From Alligator mississippiensis (Eukaryota; Chordata; Crocodylia; Alligatoridae), in the NCBI RefSeq assembly GCF_030867095.1, contig NC_081824.1, positions 48,518,882 to 48,582,881 on the forward strand: 64,000 nucleotides of DNA. Direction: 5' to 3'. The first letter of the stretch is position 1. Every line of letters begins with the position of its first letter. The notes below the pieces were generated by a model that worked only from the letters and a program-made list of their open reading frames with translations, searched no databases and was not told the origin of the DNA. Below, piece by piece: positions 26,452 through 37,445 of this stretch. The position numbers and the translations under genes are program-made.

Positions 26452-28867
26452 GTATACAAGTTCATCAGTGAGAAGAGAGGCTGTCTTGCTTTGGCTCCTG
26501 GGGCTAATGCAGTTAAGCAGCAGCATTGACAGCATGCAGTAATAATATGTGATTACTGGTCTCCCTTGCACCGGCAAAGGTGTACATAGAGAATGTTTTC
26601 CCCTCTGTGATCACATGATCCCTTGTTTCCCTACCGGGAAACAAAATAAAGCAACATTTTTTTTGGTATTGCACTTCTTGGGGACTCTGCAGTATGTACA
26701 CTTTAGAAAGCGTGCTTCGTAAGAGTGAGCAGTGACAGCACAGACATGGACTTGGACTCAAGCTTGACCTGTTACAGATAGTAGGTCAGAGAATGACAAG
26801 CTTTTGAACACTAAACCTGCCAAAAACTAAAGTCATGGTTCAGTGCCAGTCTTAGTGAGGCTTCGGTTAGCCCATTCACTCTCTTCTTGTTGACCTCTGT
26901 TCCTTCCTTCTGCCTCTGAGTACAGAGCATCCTTTGGAGGGAAGAGAACAGACATTCAGCTTTTGCTCAGGTTTTTTGTCAGACTAGTCATTTAGGGTGT
27001 ATGCCAACAGAAATGGCATTACAGTCTGTAGGTCTGTCACTACTCCTTTTCCTTGCAGTGAAATGTAGCTCTTCTTTTCAGTGTGGGTTATGCAGATTGT
27101 ACAAACTAATTTGATCTTTGATCTTAATAGCTGGAATAACTGCTGTTCAATACAAGTAGTGTCTCTTTGAAGCTCCATTATCTTTTTAGAGTAAAGGGAT
27201 AGATTAGTTCAAAATAAATGAGCATAGCTGGAGGGCTCACATTGTAATCCAGCCTTCACAAGGGGGTCTACAGAACTGACTGAAAAGCCTTCTAGGAACA
27301 GAATGGATTGATTTCTTTATTAAATCACCTGATTTTAATCACAACTTATCTGAAGTTTTAAAAGAAGTCTTTTAAATCAAAATGGCCATTTGAACTGACT
27401 GCTGGAGTACAAGTGACTTGACTGGGACTATGAGGCTTGCAGTGTCCAGTCTTGAAACAAAACATCAGTTATTTTTGCCTCCCATTCTGATTATGAACAT
27501 TTTGTAGATTAGTTTGTCATTCATACCCACAGTAAAACTTTCACATATGATCTTTTCAACAATGTGTTAAAATTATGTTGCATTTCACTGTTTGGTAAAG
27601 GATATAATCCTTTCCCATGCTGTCCCCCTTAACAAGCTGATGTGGCCTTCTTGGGTACAACTGCAAAAAATCTAGACTATTCCAGATAAATTGCACTGTT
27701 CAAGTACAGAATCCTTATACAATGCTATACAGAATATTTATACTGCTGTCTGTAGTGACAAGTAAGCATTAAAATTGCATGACAGATTCTGTTTAAAAGG
27801 GATCTGTCACCTCAAAGTCTGCGAGATGTCTTGGAACAATTGCTTTCCTTTTTGGCTTTCTGGTTACACTGTTTACCAAACCTAGACTTGGCTTCTGCTT
27901 ATGTTTGCCCAGAGGAATATTTGTGGCTGCTATCGAGTTGCTCCTCTAGTTCTAGGGCAGCATAAAAAAAAAGGAATATAAATCAGGCTCAGTTTAGAAT
28001 AGCTTTTTTCAGTGTCCTTCTGATTATAACAGAAATAAAAACTGTAGATATTATTACTCATAATATGAGTGTTTTTCATTTTGGTGACTCACATTCTATG
28101 GCAAAGATAGTTCTCTATATGTGGATTTAGGAGACTAACTCTCTCAATTTAAAAGAAAAAAATCTACCCCAGACTTCTCCTTTTGCTTATTATTCATCAA
28201 GCTTTTTATTTTGGTTTTTCTTTTCTGATCCTCTAAATGATCTGCTTTTTTTTTTTTTTTAAAGACCAAAGTTGGGTTCATAATTTCATGATTTTTTTTT
28301 CAGCTGCCTGGAACTAGTAGTGATGTTGCTTGAAGGCTGATGTTGTTTGTGACAGTAACACATTTGTTTCGAGTAGAGTGCAAATGATACTATAAGCTCT
28401 TTTGTATGTGGTTCAACGCTGGAAAAAGACACTTGAAATATTCTAGCTTCAAGAATATCCCATTAGCCTTTAGTTTCTCTCTCTGTTTTCTCTTACTTTC
28501 ATCTGTTTGTTTTCATTGAGTAGGCAGGTATTAAAATATTCAGGCAGTGTTATAGCATATTAATGCTCTTTATTGCAGAAATGGAACAATCAAAGATGTG
28601 TGTTTGGCCACTTGCCCAGCAGAGAAGTTTTAGTTTTATCAATCCTTAATAGTGACTTACTTTTTTGTTAACTTGTTTCCAGACTAAAGGAGACCAGTTG
28701 TGTTGTTTGTCCTAAATGACTTCATTGAGGATTGAAATCTTTTATGTAAGAAATATTTTTTTGTCTGCCATTTGCAGGGATAAAAGTATGGAATAATTTT
28801 TAACTGGTGGGCTGGAGAGAGCCAATTACAAATGAACATTCCTTTGACTAGAACTGAACAGCATTAA
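26452..28867. other. Intron 1, nothing recognised
   Basis: AT-rich with homopolymer T runs (28246-28260). No gene is seen. Confidence 0.5.
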
Positions 28868-28942
28868 TGTTGGGGTTTGAGGGCCAGATACCATGGCTTC
28901 ACATGCTGCATTTGGTCTGCAGGCTAGAGGTTGAGCACCCCT
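28868..28942. mobile_element. Right end of a hAT-like element (partial)
   Basis: Ends AGGTTGAGCACCCCTG, a standard right end of the group; the left end is missing. Confidence 0.5.
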
Positions 28943-29367
28943 GGTCTAGCTCAATGATGCAAATTTGAGCCAGGGCTTTTTGCCTCAGCGCATGTGCTCG
29001 GACATCCACTTTGTTGTGGAAAAAATTGTGCGATTTGGGGCAAAATAACTCTGCCTGGCTCCTCCTGGATCTGCAGCCAGGGGGAGCGAGAGCCCAGGGC
29101 CAGCACCTGTGCTGTCCCCAGCAGTATAAAAAGCTGCCCTGTCCTTACCCCATCCCTACAAAAAGCTGCCCTGGCAAGCAGCTCAGGGCTACTCGCTCTC
29201 AAGAGCTTCTGAGACCTGGTTACTTGGTACCTGGGGACACTACTCCTTGTGCCAGCTGGACTGCTGCAGCAGCATCCCAAATCCATTTTTAAAAATACCC
29301 CCAAATTCATGTTTTTCCACAATTAAAACAAAAGACCATTCTATACACACACATTCCACACATACAC
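28943..29367. other. Probable repeat-derived spacer before a CR1
   Basis: The word GCGCATGTGCTCGGACATCC near 28988 resembles the sequence at 32396-32420, suggesting shared ends of a dispersed element. The 29150-29210 stretch repeats AAAAAGCTGCCCTG. No gene is seen. Confidence 0.4.
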
Positions 29368-30897
29368 ACAGGCCCGGATGATCTCCATCCGAGGGTACTG
29401 AAGGCACTGGCTGACGTCATTGCACAGCCACTGGCAGGAATATTTGAATGCTCATGGCACACGGGCCAGGTCCCGGAGGACTGGAAAAGGGCCAATGTGG
29501 TCCCCATTTTCAAGAAGGGGAGGAAGGAAGACCCAGGCAACTATAGGCCAGTCAGTCTCACCTCCATCCTAGGCAAAGTCTTTGAAACAATTATCAAGGC
29601 TCACATTTGCGAGAGCCCAGCAGGGCAAATTATGCTGAGGGGAAACCAGCACGGGTTCGTAGCAGATAGATCATGCCTGACTAATCTAGTCTCTTTTTAT
29701 GACCAGGTTACAAAACACCTGGATGCAGGAGTAGGGGTTGATGTTGTTTACTTAGACTTCAGGAAGGCCTTTGATACGGTTTCCTACCCCATACTGGTGA
29801 ACAAGTTAAGAGGCTGTGACTTGGATGACTACACAGTCTGGTGGGTGGCGAATTGGCTAGAGGGTCGTACCTAGAGAATTGTAGTGGATAGGTCTATATC
29901 GACCTGGAAGAGTGTGGTCAGTGGGGTCCCGCAGGGCTCGGTCCTTGGACCGATACTCTTCAATGTCTTCATCAGCGACTTGGACGAGGGAGTGAAGTGT
30001 ACTCTGTCCAAGTTTGCGGATGACACAACTGTGGGGAGAAGTGGACACGCCGGAGGGCAGGGAACAACTACAAGCAGACCTGGACAGGTTGGACATATGG
30101 GCGGAAAACAACAGAATACAATTCAACAAGGAGAAATGCAAAGTGCTGCACCTAGGGAGGAAAAATGTCCAGCATACCTACTGCCTAGGAAATGACCTGC
30201 TTGGAGGCACGGAAGCGGAAGGGGATCTTGGAGTCCTAGTGGACTCCAAGATGAACATGAGTCGGCAGTGTGAGGAAGCCATCAGAAAAGCTAATGGCAC
30301 TTTATCGTGCATCAGCAGATGCATGATGAACAGATCCAAAGAGGTGATACTTCCCTCTATTGGGCGCTGGTCAGACCGCAGTTGGAATATTGCGTGCAAT
30401 TCTGGGCACCGCGCTTCAAGAGGGATGTTGATAACCTGGAGAGGGTCCAGAGAAGGGCCACTCGTATGGTTAAGGGCTTGCAGGCCAAGCCCTGTGAGGA
30501 GAGACTAGGGCACCTGGACCTCTTCAGCCTGCGCAAGAGAAGGTTGAGAGGTGACCTTGTGGCTGCCTATAAATTCATCATGGGGGTGCAGAAGGGCATT
30601 GGTGAGGCTCTACTCACCAAGGCACCCCTAGGAGTTACAAGAAATAATGGCCATAAGCTAGCAGAGAGTAGATTTAGACTGGACATTAGGAAGAACTTCT
30701 TCACAGTTCAAGTGGCCAAAGTCTGGAATGGGCTCCCAAGGGAGGTGGTGTTCTCCACTACCCTGGGGGTCTTCAAGAGGAGGTTAGATAGGCATCTAGC
30801 TGGGGTCATCTAAACCCAGCACACTTTCCTGCCTATGCAGGGGGTCGGACTCGATGATCTATTGAGGTCCCTTCCGACCCTAACATCTGTGAATCTA
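29368..30897 (+). mobile_element. CR1 LINE with most of the reverse transcriptase, inactivated
   Basis: Sense translation begins GPDDLHPRVLKALAD and runs through VPIFKKGRKEDPGNYRPVSL, YLDFRKAFDTVSY (motif A), [16 protein letters not shown] and FADDT (motif C, 30013-30027), then LHLGRKN, QLEYCVQFWAPRF and RFRLDIRKNFF to a 3' end near 30897. A TAG at about 29872 and at least two frame changes (near 30040 and 30310) break it. It is the least diverged CR1 in the window. The endonuclease and ORF1 are missing (5' truncation). It lies in sense orientation in intron 1. Confidence 0.93.
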
Positions 30898-31195
30898 TAC
30901 TATATGTGTTGATGTGCACTTTTGGTTTTCTTCGCACGTGATGGGTGTGTGATGGGAGGATGTGGTTTTTGCAGGAAGGGGGTGGGAAGGGGCAGGGGGA
31001 AAGTGGTTGGGTGTGTGGAAGGATATGGGTTGGTGTGTGGGTAGGTGTAGGGTGATTACTGGGGGGACTGTACGTGTGGGGCACCTTGTGGGGGGGCTGC
31101 TCAGGAGGGGTGGGTCCCCTAGCTCCCACAGGGTGCAGCCCCCCCACAGCACATGGAAGGCCCCTCCATCCCTCTACAGTGCCGCAGCTCTCCCC

Positions 31196-31340
31196 TAGTG
31201 GGCCACAGCCCCTATGCCCCACCGGGTGCCAGTCCCCCGCCTAGGGTCCCAGGCACCCTGGAGGGCCACAGCCCCCCTGCCCAGGGTTCCAGCTCCCCCC
31301 TAGAGGGCCACAGCCCCCCCGCCCAGGGCCCATAACTTAC
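31196..31340. repeat. Short C-rich tandem repeat
   Basis: Units of about 45 bp containing GAGGGCCACAGCCCCCC and GCCCAGGG recur about three times. Confidence 0.7.
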
Positions 31341-31382
31341 GTTTAGCAGCAGCTGTGGGAGTGAGGTGCTCTGAGCCATGGC

Positions 31383-31900
31383 GGCAGGACCCGGCTTGGC
31401 ACACGGGAACTGTGTGCTGGGCTCAGCCGGGTCTTGCCAGCCATGGGGCTTGTCTGCCACCTGGCCAGGCTGAGTCATGATGGCAGGACCCGGCGGGGCA
31501 CGCAGGGACTGTGTGCCGGAACCAACCAGGTCCTGCTGGCCCTGGGGACCATCTGCTGCCCGGCCGGGTCCGGCCCTTGGTGGCAGGACCTGGTGCGGCA
31601 TGTGGGGACTGTGTGCGGGGCCCATCCGGGTTCTGCTGCCCTCGGGGCTCTTCTGCTGCCCGGCTGGATGACTGCCCGGCATGGTGACTGCACACCGCAC
31701 CCACCGGGTCCTGCCGGCCCTGGGGCTGCTCAGGCCGGCTGGGCGGCAGGAGCAGCCTCAGGGCCAGCTGGACTTTCCTGGGTGTGGCTCACGGTCACCG
31801 CCCTGGGTCCTGCTGCCATGGGCCCGGCCCGGCTGGGTGGCAGAGGGACCCCAGGGCCAGCAGGACCCGACTGGGCATGGCATGCGGTCCCTCTGCCCTG
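31383..31900. repeat. GC-rich minisatellite (about 100-bp unit), later part inverted
   Basis: GGCAGGACCYGG starts units at 31383, 31482 and 31582, each followed by GGGACTGTGTGC and GGTCCTGCTGGCCCTGGGG wording; a decayed unit follows near 31667. From about 31830 the complementary form CCCAGGGCCAGCAGGACC appears, so the second part is inverted. Long ORFs on both strands (up to 205 codons) are products of the GC-rich repeat. Confidence 0.8.
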
Positions 31901-31925
31901 CTGTGCCTGTGGGGTGGTGGGACCT

Positions 31926-32072
31926 GGGCCAGTCCTGTGTGGCTCACTATTCTGGCTTTGCACTGGAGCAGGTCACATGGCTGTAGGAGGCATGGGTCCT
32001 GTGTGCACCTCCTGGAGCCTTGCGACCCGCTCTGGTACAAAGCCGAAATAGCGAGCCACACAGGGCTAGGCC
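31926..32072. repeat. 65-bp inverted repeat (fold-back) with 17-bp loop
   Basis: Arms 31926-31990 and 32008-32072 are reverse complements at 51 of 65 positions. The matching words include CCTGTGTGGCTC and GGCTTTG. Similarity seems to continue outward in weaker form. It could fold in DNA or in the LRRC1 pre-mRNA. Confidence 0.88.
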
Positions 32073-32173
32073 GGGTCCATACCCCCTGCAGCCCTGGGGA
32101 CATCTCCCCTGCCTCTCCCCCACCCCCCACACTTACCTTGGACAGTACTGGGGGCCAGAGGCAGCAGGGGAAC

Positions 32174-32209
32174 AAAAGAGACGCTCTGGCTGACACCAGA
32201 GTCTCTTTT
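32174..32209. repeat. Small hairpin
   Basis: AAAAGAGACGCTCTGG (32174-32189) pairs with 32196-32209 apart from a 2-bp bulge, around the loop CTGACA. Confidence 0.8.
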
Positions 32210-32439
32210 GGAGGACTGATTCCTGGGCGTGGTCTGGGACCGTGCCTTGCTCTGCTCTTCTGCAGAGTGTTTTTTTTACACCCCTGGGGTCTAATTTTCT
32301 CCCCACAGTGCAAACTTTCAGTGCGGGGAATCTTTTTTCATTCCCGCATGTGCCTCTTACCCCACCTCAAAGGGGTTTGAGACGGAGCAAGAGGCATGTG
32401 CGTGCTCGTCTGGACGTGCCCTTTGTTGCTCTCTGCTAG
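32210..32439. other. Probable right end of the GC-rich repeat region
   Basis: The complement of 32396-32420 starts GGGCACGTCCAGACGAGC, which resembles the MITE ends at 53797 and 45827 (GGGCACATCTACAC type). No matching left end was found. Confidence 0.4.
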
Positions 32440-32990
32440 ATAATTTCTAACTTGTCTGTTTCTCTTTGTTGAAGTGTGGGACCCAAAACTTGGAACTATA
32501 CTCCAAGTGGGGCTTCACCACCACGAAATATAGAGTACTTCTCATGACTTGCAAGTGAAGCTTCTATTGATACAGTCCAGTATGTTATTGTTTTTTGTTG
32601 TTGTTTTTTTTTGCGACAAAAGCACAATGTTGGTTTATTTAGCTAACAGTCTACTGTGACCCCTAGGTCCTTTTCTCTTGTACCGTAGGTTAGCGAATTC
32701 TTCCTCTAGTTGTGTCCCAAGTGCAGGACTTTGCATTTATCTTTATTAAATTTCATTTGATTGATTTTTTTTTTTGGTTTTTTTTTTTTTTGGGGGGGGG
32801 GTGTTTGGACCATTTTTCTAGTTTACCAAGGTCATTTTAGATCCTACTCCTACCCTCCTGCGTGTCAGCAACTCTACCCAACTTGGTGCCATCTGCAAAT
32901 TTGCTAAACGTGCTCTTAATCTCATCCTCCACGTAGTTAATGAAGATATAAAACAGTACTGGGCCTAGAACAGAACCTTGGAGGACCTCG
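32440..32990 (-). mobile_element. CR1 fragment, C-terminal RT region
   Basis: Minus-strand CR1 with the segments that pair with GTGTGGGACCCAAAAC, CAAGTGCAGGACTTTGCA and CTTGGTGCCATCTGCAAATT, the last being the complement of the FADDT region. It contains T and G homopolymers near 32768-32800. Both ends are truncated. Confidence 0.85.
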
Positions 32991-35900
32991 TTCAATATAT
33001 CTTTTCAAGTAAGGTTGCAAAATGTGCTGAGATACAGCTGTCCCAAGAGTGGATGCAGCTCAGGTAGAAAAAGCTTCTGTTGTTTACAGAATCAAATATA
33101 CTTCTGGCTGCAGAAAAATTCTCTCTGCTAGGAGAGTGGTCTTTACACCAGAGGGGCTTCCTGCGATATTTTGTATCAACAGCCATACAGCATAAACAGG
33201 GCCTTAACATTGAACCTAGTCCATAAAATTCCCTGTAGTTTAAGACTTGAACTGACATGCTATTTTCATGTGAGTGTAACAGATTTAGGTATATTGTTTT
33301 TAAACTAATGAATATTAGTTTGTTGGCAACTTAAACAAAGTAAGGGCTGCTTACTGACTGCTTCAGAGTTTCTGTGAGCATTGCCAGGATAGATTTGCTA
33401 AACTGAAATAGGTATCAGTTAATTGAGTAGGAATCACTAAAAGTGGACATCTGTAGGAGTGATTTCTTTTTCTGTTAAAACCACCCTCAATGTAAGGGTG
33501 GAAATATCATTTCATGGAGCTACAGTATTTTAAAATTGGTGTACAAAATAGAAATGTAACTGTAAAATTTGACTTGTTTTGGGAATAGTAACCTGGTGTT
33601 ATGTTCTGTTGTTCCAGCTTCTTTGTTCTTACTTGCCCACATACATTTTTATACAGTGTTTGCATTATGTGTTATGAACAGAGACTGTGTATGTATTTAA
33701 TAAACTGCATTTTTATGAGAGCGAGAATAGGGAATCTCAAACTTACCTGCTGTGGACTACGTATTACTACCTTTGCGAGGGCCACTTTTCCCTTTCCTTC
33801 TCAGTTGTGTGCATGCCATGACTTCTAATTTGCCTTTGTGTAAATCTCCGTGGCAACTACAGCTGTTGCTTATGTGTAAGATTGATAGAAGAGAATCCAT
33901 ATTTATACCTATCTTATTTCATTTTAGCACTTATTTCATTTTTTCACTTGGAAAACCTGAATCATGTAACAAAGTAGCTCCTTTGAGCCACCTCTGCATA
34001 TATTTTCTGTGCACTTATGTCAACAACAAGTTAGCAATCTGTGCTTGGGTACACACTCATATTCGTAGCTCTGCTTTTGTAAGCCCTTGGTACCAAATGT
34101 ATCATGTTAAAAATCTAGAAAAAAGTGTATGGTTGGAGGATGCATTTGTTGGATATTAGATGAGATGGGAGCTGGTAGTGGAATTCTGTATTCATATGGA
34201 TTGATATTTCTCATTGTAAAGAATTCTTGTTACCTCTTTTCCCTGAGATAGCTCTCCATCATTTATAGCAGGCCTTTGATATTTGGTTGGTGGAAGGCCG
34301 TATGGCTCAGGGGGTGCCTCTCTTCTGCCCCACAGAATTTTTGTTCAGTTTTGCCTGCTAAAATACCATTTCCCTTTGAATGGTAGCTGTCAGGAAAAAC
34401 TGAAGGATGAAAGAATAATTATAATTGCACATAATAGAATCTGGTTTTGTTTGGGGGTTTTTTCGTTTAAAAATCCTAGGAAATTGTATGTAGAATTCAG
34501 CACTGAAAGAACGACATTGAAGCTGCAAAAAATCAAGCAAGTGAAGATTTAAAACTGCCTCTGCAGTATTAAATTTGGCTCACTGTGTAGCTGCATTGTG
34601 ATACATCCAAACTACATAAATCTTTTCCATCATTGCAGTGGAAGGATGCGTAAAGGGACAGAACTGAGGCTGTACAGCCAATCGTAAATCTAGCACTTCC
34701 TAACCTTTTAGTGCTCATCTTTGTAATCTAAATGGGTTTAACAGATTTTTTTTTTTTGTCCGTAACTCATTTAATGCACTGACAGATGTTGTAGCGCAGA
34801 CATTCATAATGGAGTTTGTAGGGAGAGATGAAGGGCAAACCCTAGTGATTGTGCTCCTTTGCAGTAAACTGTCCAGATGGTAAGTGTCTTGTTTCATGAT
34901 GATAGACTTGACACTGCAATCATCAATGGATTTCAGAACTCATGTACTTTACTTCATGGCAGGCTGGTGTCTCTGTACTCATCTATGTATACTGTTAATT
35001 GTATGCCTCTGGGGGAAAAACGTCATGCTGTCACTGTCTCATTAATTGATGCCTTCCTTTATGTCCATCAGCACTGCACAAATAGTTGGGGATTCCAGAC
35101 TGAATTGCTCTCACAAAAAAGGCCTAAGCCAGCAATATTCAGACTATGGCTTCTGATCAACAAATGGCTCTTAAATGTGTCTGCAGCTATTTTAGAAAAT
35201 ATTGTCAAAGTTGCATGTGTATGAACTGCATACTTTGCATGTTTAGCGTGTATGTCTTTCCTTTTATCGTGAATCATACAACTATGCTAATGAAGCATAT
35301 TCAACTACACAGTGTAGTCCTTTCTTTCAGACTCTGCCACAGTTCAGCTAGTAGAGTAAATGCTGCAACTCATGTTGGTTAATTAATACCGATTACTCAG
35401 GACTGTGTGTCCTATGCAGTGAATCCCTCAGGGATGGCTCAGGGCAGTTACTCAGAATCATGGGTCTTATACAGTCTGCCAGTCTTACACAGTCACAACT
35501 TTTTGTTGGAAATACTCCCCCAATTAACATTTTTTCATGAACCTCCAACTATAACATGCACTCTGTTTGGTAGGCTCCAAAAAGGAAAAAAAAAATCTTA
35601 CCTAGGAATCTGGAGTCTCTGGGGCTGGGGGCCTGATCTGTCACACTGGCACTGGAGCTGCATGGTAGGTCTGGGACCATGTGCTGGCTTGAACTCTGTG
35701 CACAGGGGTCAGCCATGGGCTAACCCTGCATGTCATCCTAATCTGGTGCCCAGTTGGGGAGGGGAGCTTCACACTGGTTTAAAAATTTGCCAGTGGAATG
35801 GGTGAGAGGGAGAAGGGAGAGAGCAGTGGTAGTGTTATTTACCATAGCTCCCAGAACTGTGGCAGTTTTGTCCTGCATCCCATCCTCCCCAATTTCTCTA

Positions 35901-36625
35901 CCTGGAAGGTGCTCTCTTCCTTGCGTATAATACACATCCCAATTTTCCTCAGCTGGTTTTGGCAGGAAAAGGTGCAAGTTATATGTGAGAAAATATTGTA
36001 AATGGAAAGCCTGGATAGGTAAAATATTGACACGGGGGATAAGAGAATATGATCTGCAGTGGGATTCTTCACGGTCTACTGAAACTGAAATCTTAAGTGA
36101 AGGCCTTCTAGAATGAGCATGTGGTTTTACATACATAAAGCTGCGTGGTAAGAATTTAAGTGGATACTTAACCCTCAGGGATCTGCTTGACTGGATAAGT
36201 TGAGGCTTTGGATTAGCTCTCCACTTGTCTGAAGTGTCTAAATTTTCCTGTAAGTTTTATGGAAGAGCATATTATACTTTCTGGGTTCTTTCAGGAAACT
36301 CTCTTGTATATGCTTGACTTCATATGTTTTCAGGATTAGGGCCTGTGTACATTAAGCTTTAGATTGTGGTCCAGTAAAGTCTTTTAAAAAAAATCACTAT
36401 GTGGAACTTGGAGCTCTTGGCTCTATCACTACATTGTCTTTTATTGCTGCATAGTTGTATTTAGAGAGTATATTCTGGATATTTCATGGCTGTCCAGAGA
36501 TTGACTAGACTTGAGTTCTATATAATGATAACACCATATTGGTAGCCTGAAGAGCTCAAAAATTTGAACACAAATATAGAAATCAGGCTTTAGTTGCATT
36601 TTAGTTAGCTCCTGGTCCTTTAGGT
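32991..36625. other. Intron 1, nothing recognised
   Basis: AT-rich, with unremarkable short ORFs (33752-34159, 35738-36136 minus) lacking domains. Confidence 0.5.
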
Positions 36626-36954
36626 CAGGGGTGCCAAACTCACCCTGGGCTCTGGATTTGGATGGGGTCTTGTTCCTGAGTGGATTCAGACCTCGCGGTG
36701 GCAGAACAAGCAGGGTTATGCCAGCAAAGCCTCATCTCCCTACGCCCTGCACTTCCCATCCCCTCCCCTGTCCTGCTGCTGGCCATGCCCACTGTGGCCC
36801 AAATAGTCCCTGATTTTGTGGCAGGCTCTTCCCACAAAATCCATGGGCAAAAGGAACAATTTATATTTGGTCCACATTTTCAAGCTCTTCACTGCAACCA
36901 TTAGGATAGGACTAGAAAGGTTGTTTGTTTTTTTGTTTGTTTGTTTGTTAACAG
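36626..36954. mobile_element. Left part of a hAT-like element
   Basis: Starts CAGGGGTGCCAAACTCAC. The core has hAT-style wording, but no right end or second TSD copy was found before the CR1 tail that begins at about 36955. Confidence 0.55.
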
Positions 36955-37445
36955 GATCATATGAAGGTAGGGCTGGAAGGGACTTCACAAGGTCATGTAA
37001 TCTAGTTCCCTGATCAAGGCATGATTGTCCCTCACTAAAGCATCCCAGCCAAGTGTCTGTCTAAGCTGATTTTAAAAATTTCCAAGGATGGAGATTTCAC
37101 AGCTTCTCTAGGGATCCTGTTCCAATGCTTAACTACCCTCAGTCAGAGAGTTCCTCCTAATCTCCAACCTACATTTCCTTGGTTGCAGCTTGAGGCTGTT
37201 GCTCTTAATCTTGTCTCCTGCAGCCACAAAGAAAAGTCCATCTCTATCCTCTCTGTAATCACTCTTCAGGTATTTGAAGACCTCCCCTACCAGTCTTCTC
37301 CTCTCCAGACTAAATAAACTAGTTCTTTCAGCTTTTCCTCATAAGCCTTGTTTCCCAGGCTCCTAACCATTTTTGTCCCTCTGTGCTAGGATCTCTCCAA
37401 ACTATCCACATCCTTTTTGAAGCATGGGGCCCAAAATGGACACAC
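36955..37445 (-). mobile_element. Older CR1, 3' half, split by a younger CR1
   Basis: Minus-strand CR1 3' end running from the tail (GGCTGGAAGGGACTTCAC) to GGGGCCCAAAATGGACACAC. At that point the sequence switches to the 3' tail of another CR1. The expected continuation (ACCAGGTAAGACCTCA type) resumes at 41746. Confidence 0.85.

Noticed and set aside
31434..32380. Long ORFs on both strands (up to 205 codons) that could suggest a gene
   Set aside because: They lie in a GC-rich minisatellite and inverted repeat; low stop density follows from composition, and no domain is seen.
34303..34314. tRNA A-box-like TGGCTCAGGGGG
   Set aside because: No B box (GGTTCGA type) within the following 100 bases and no cloverleaf.
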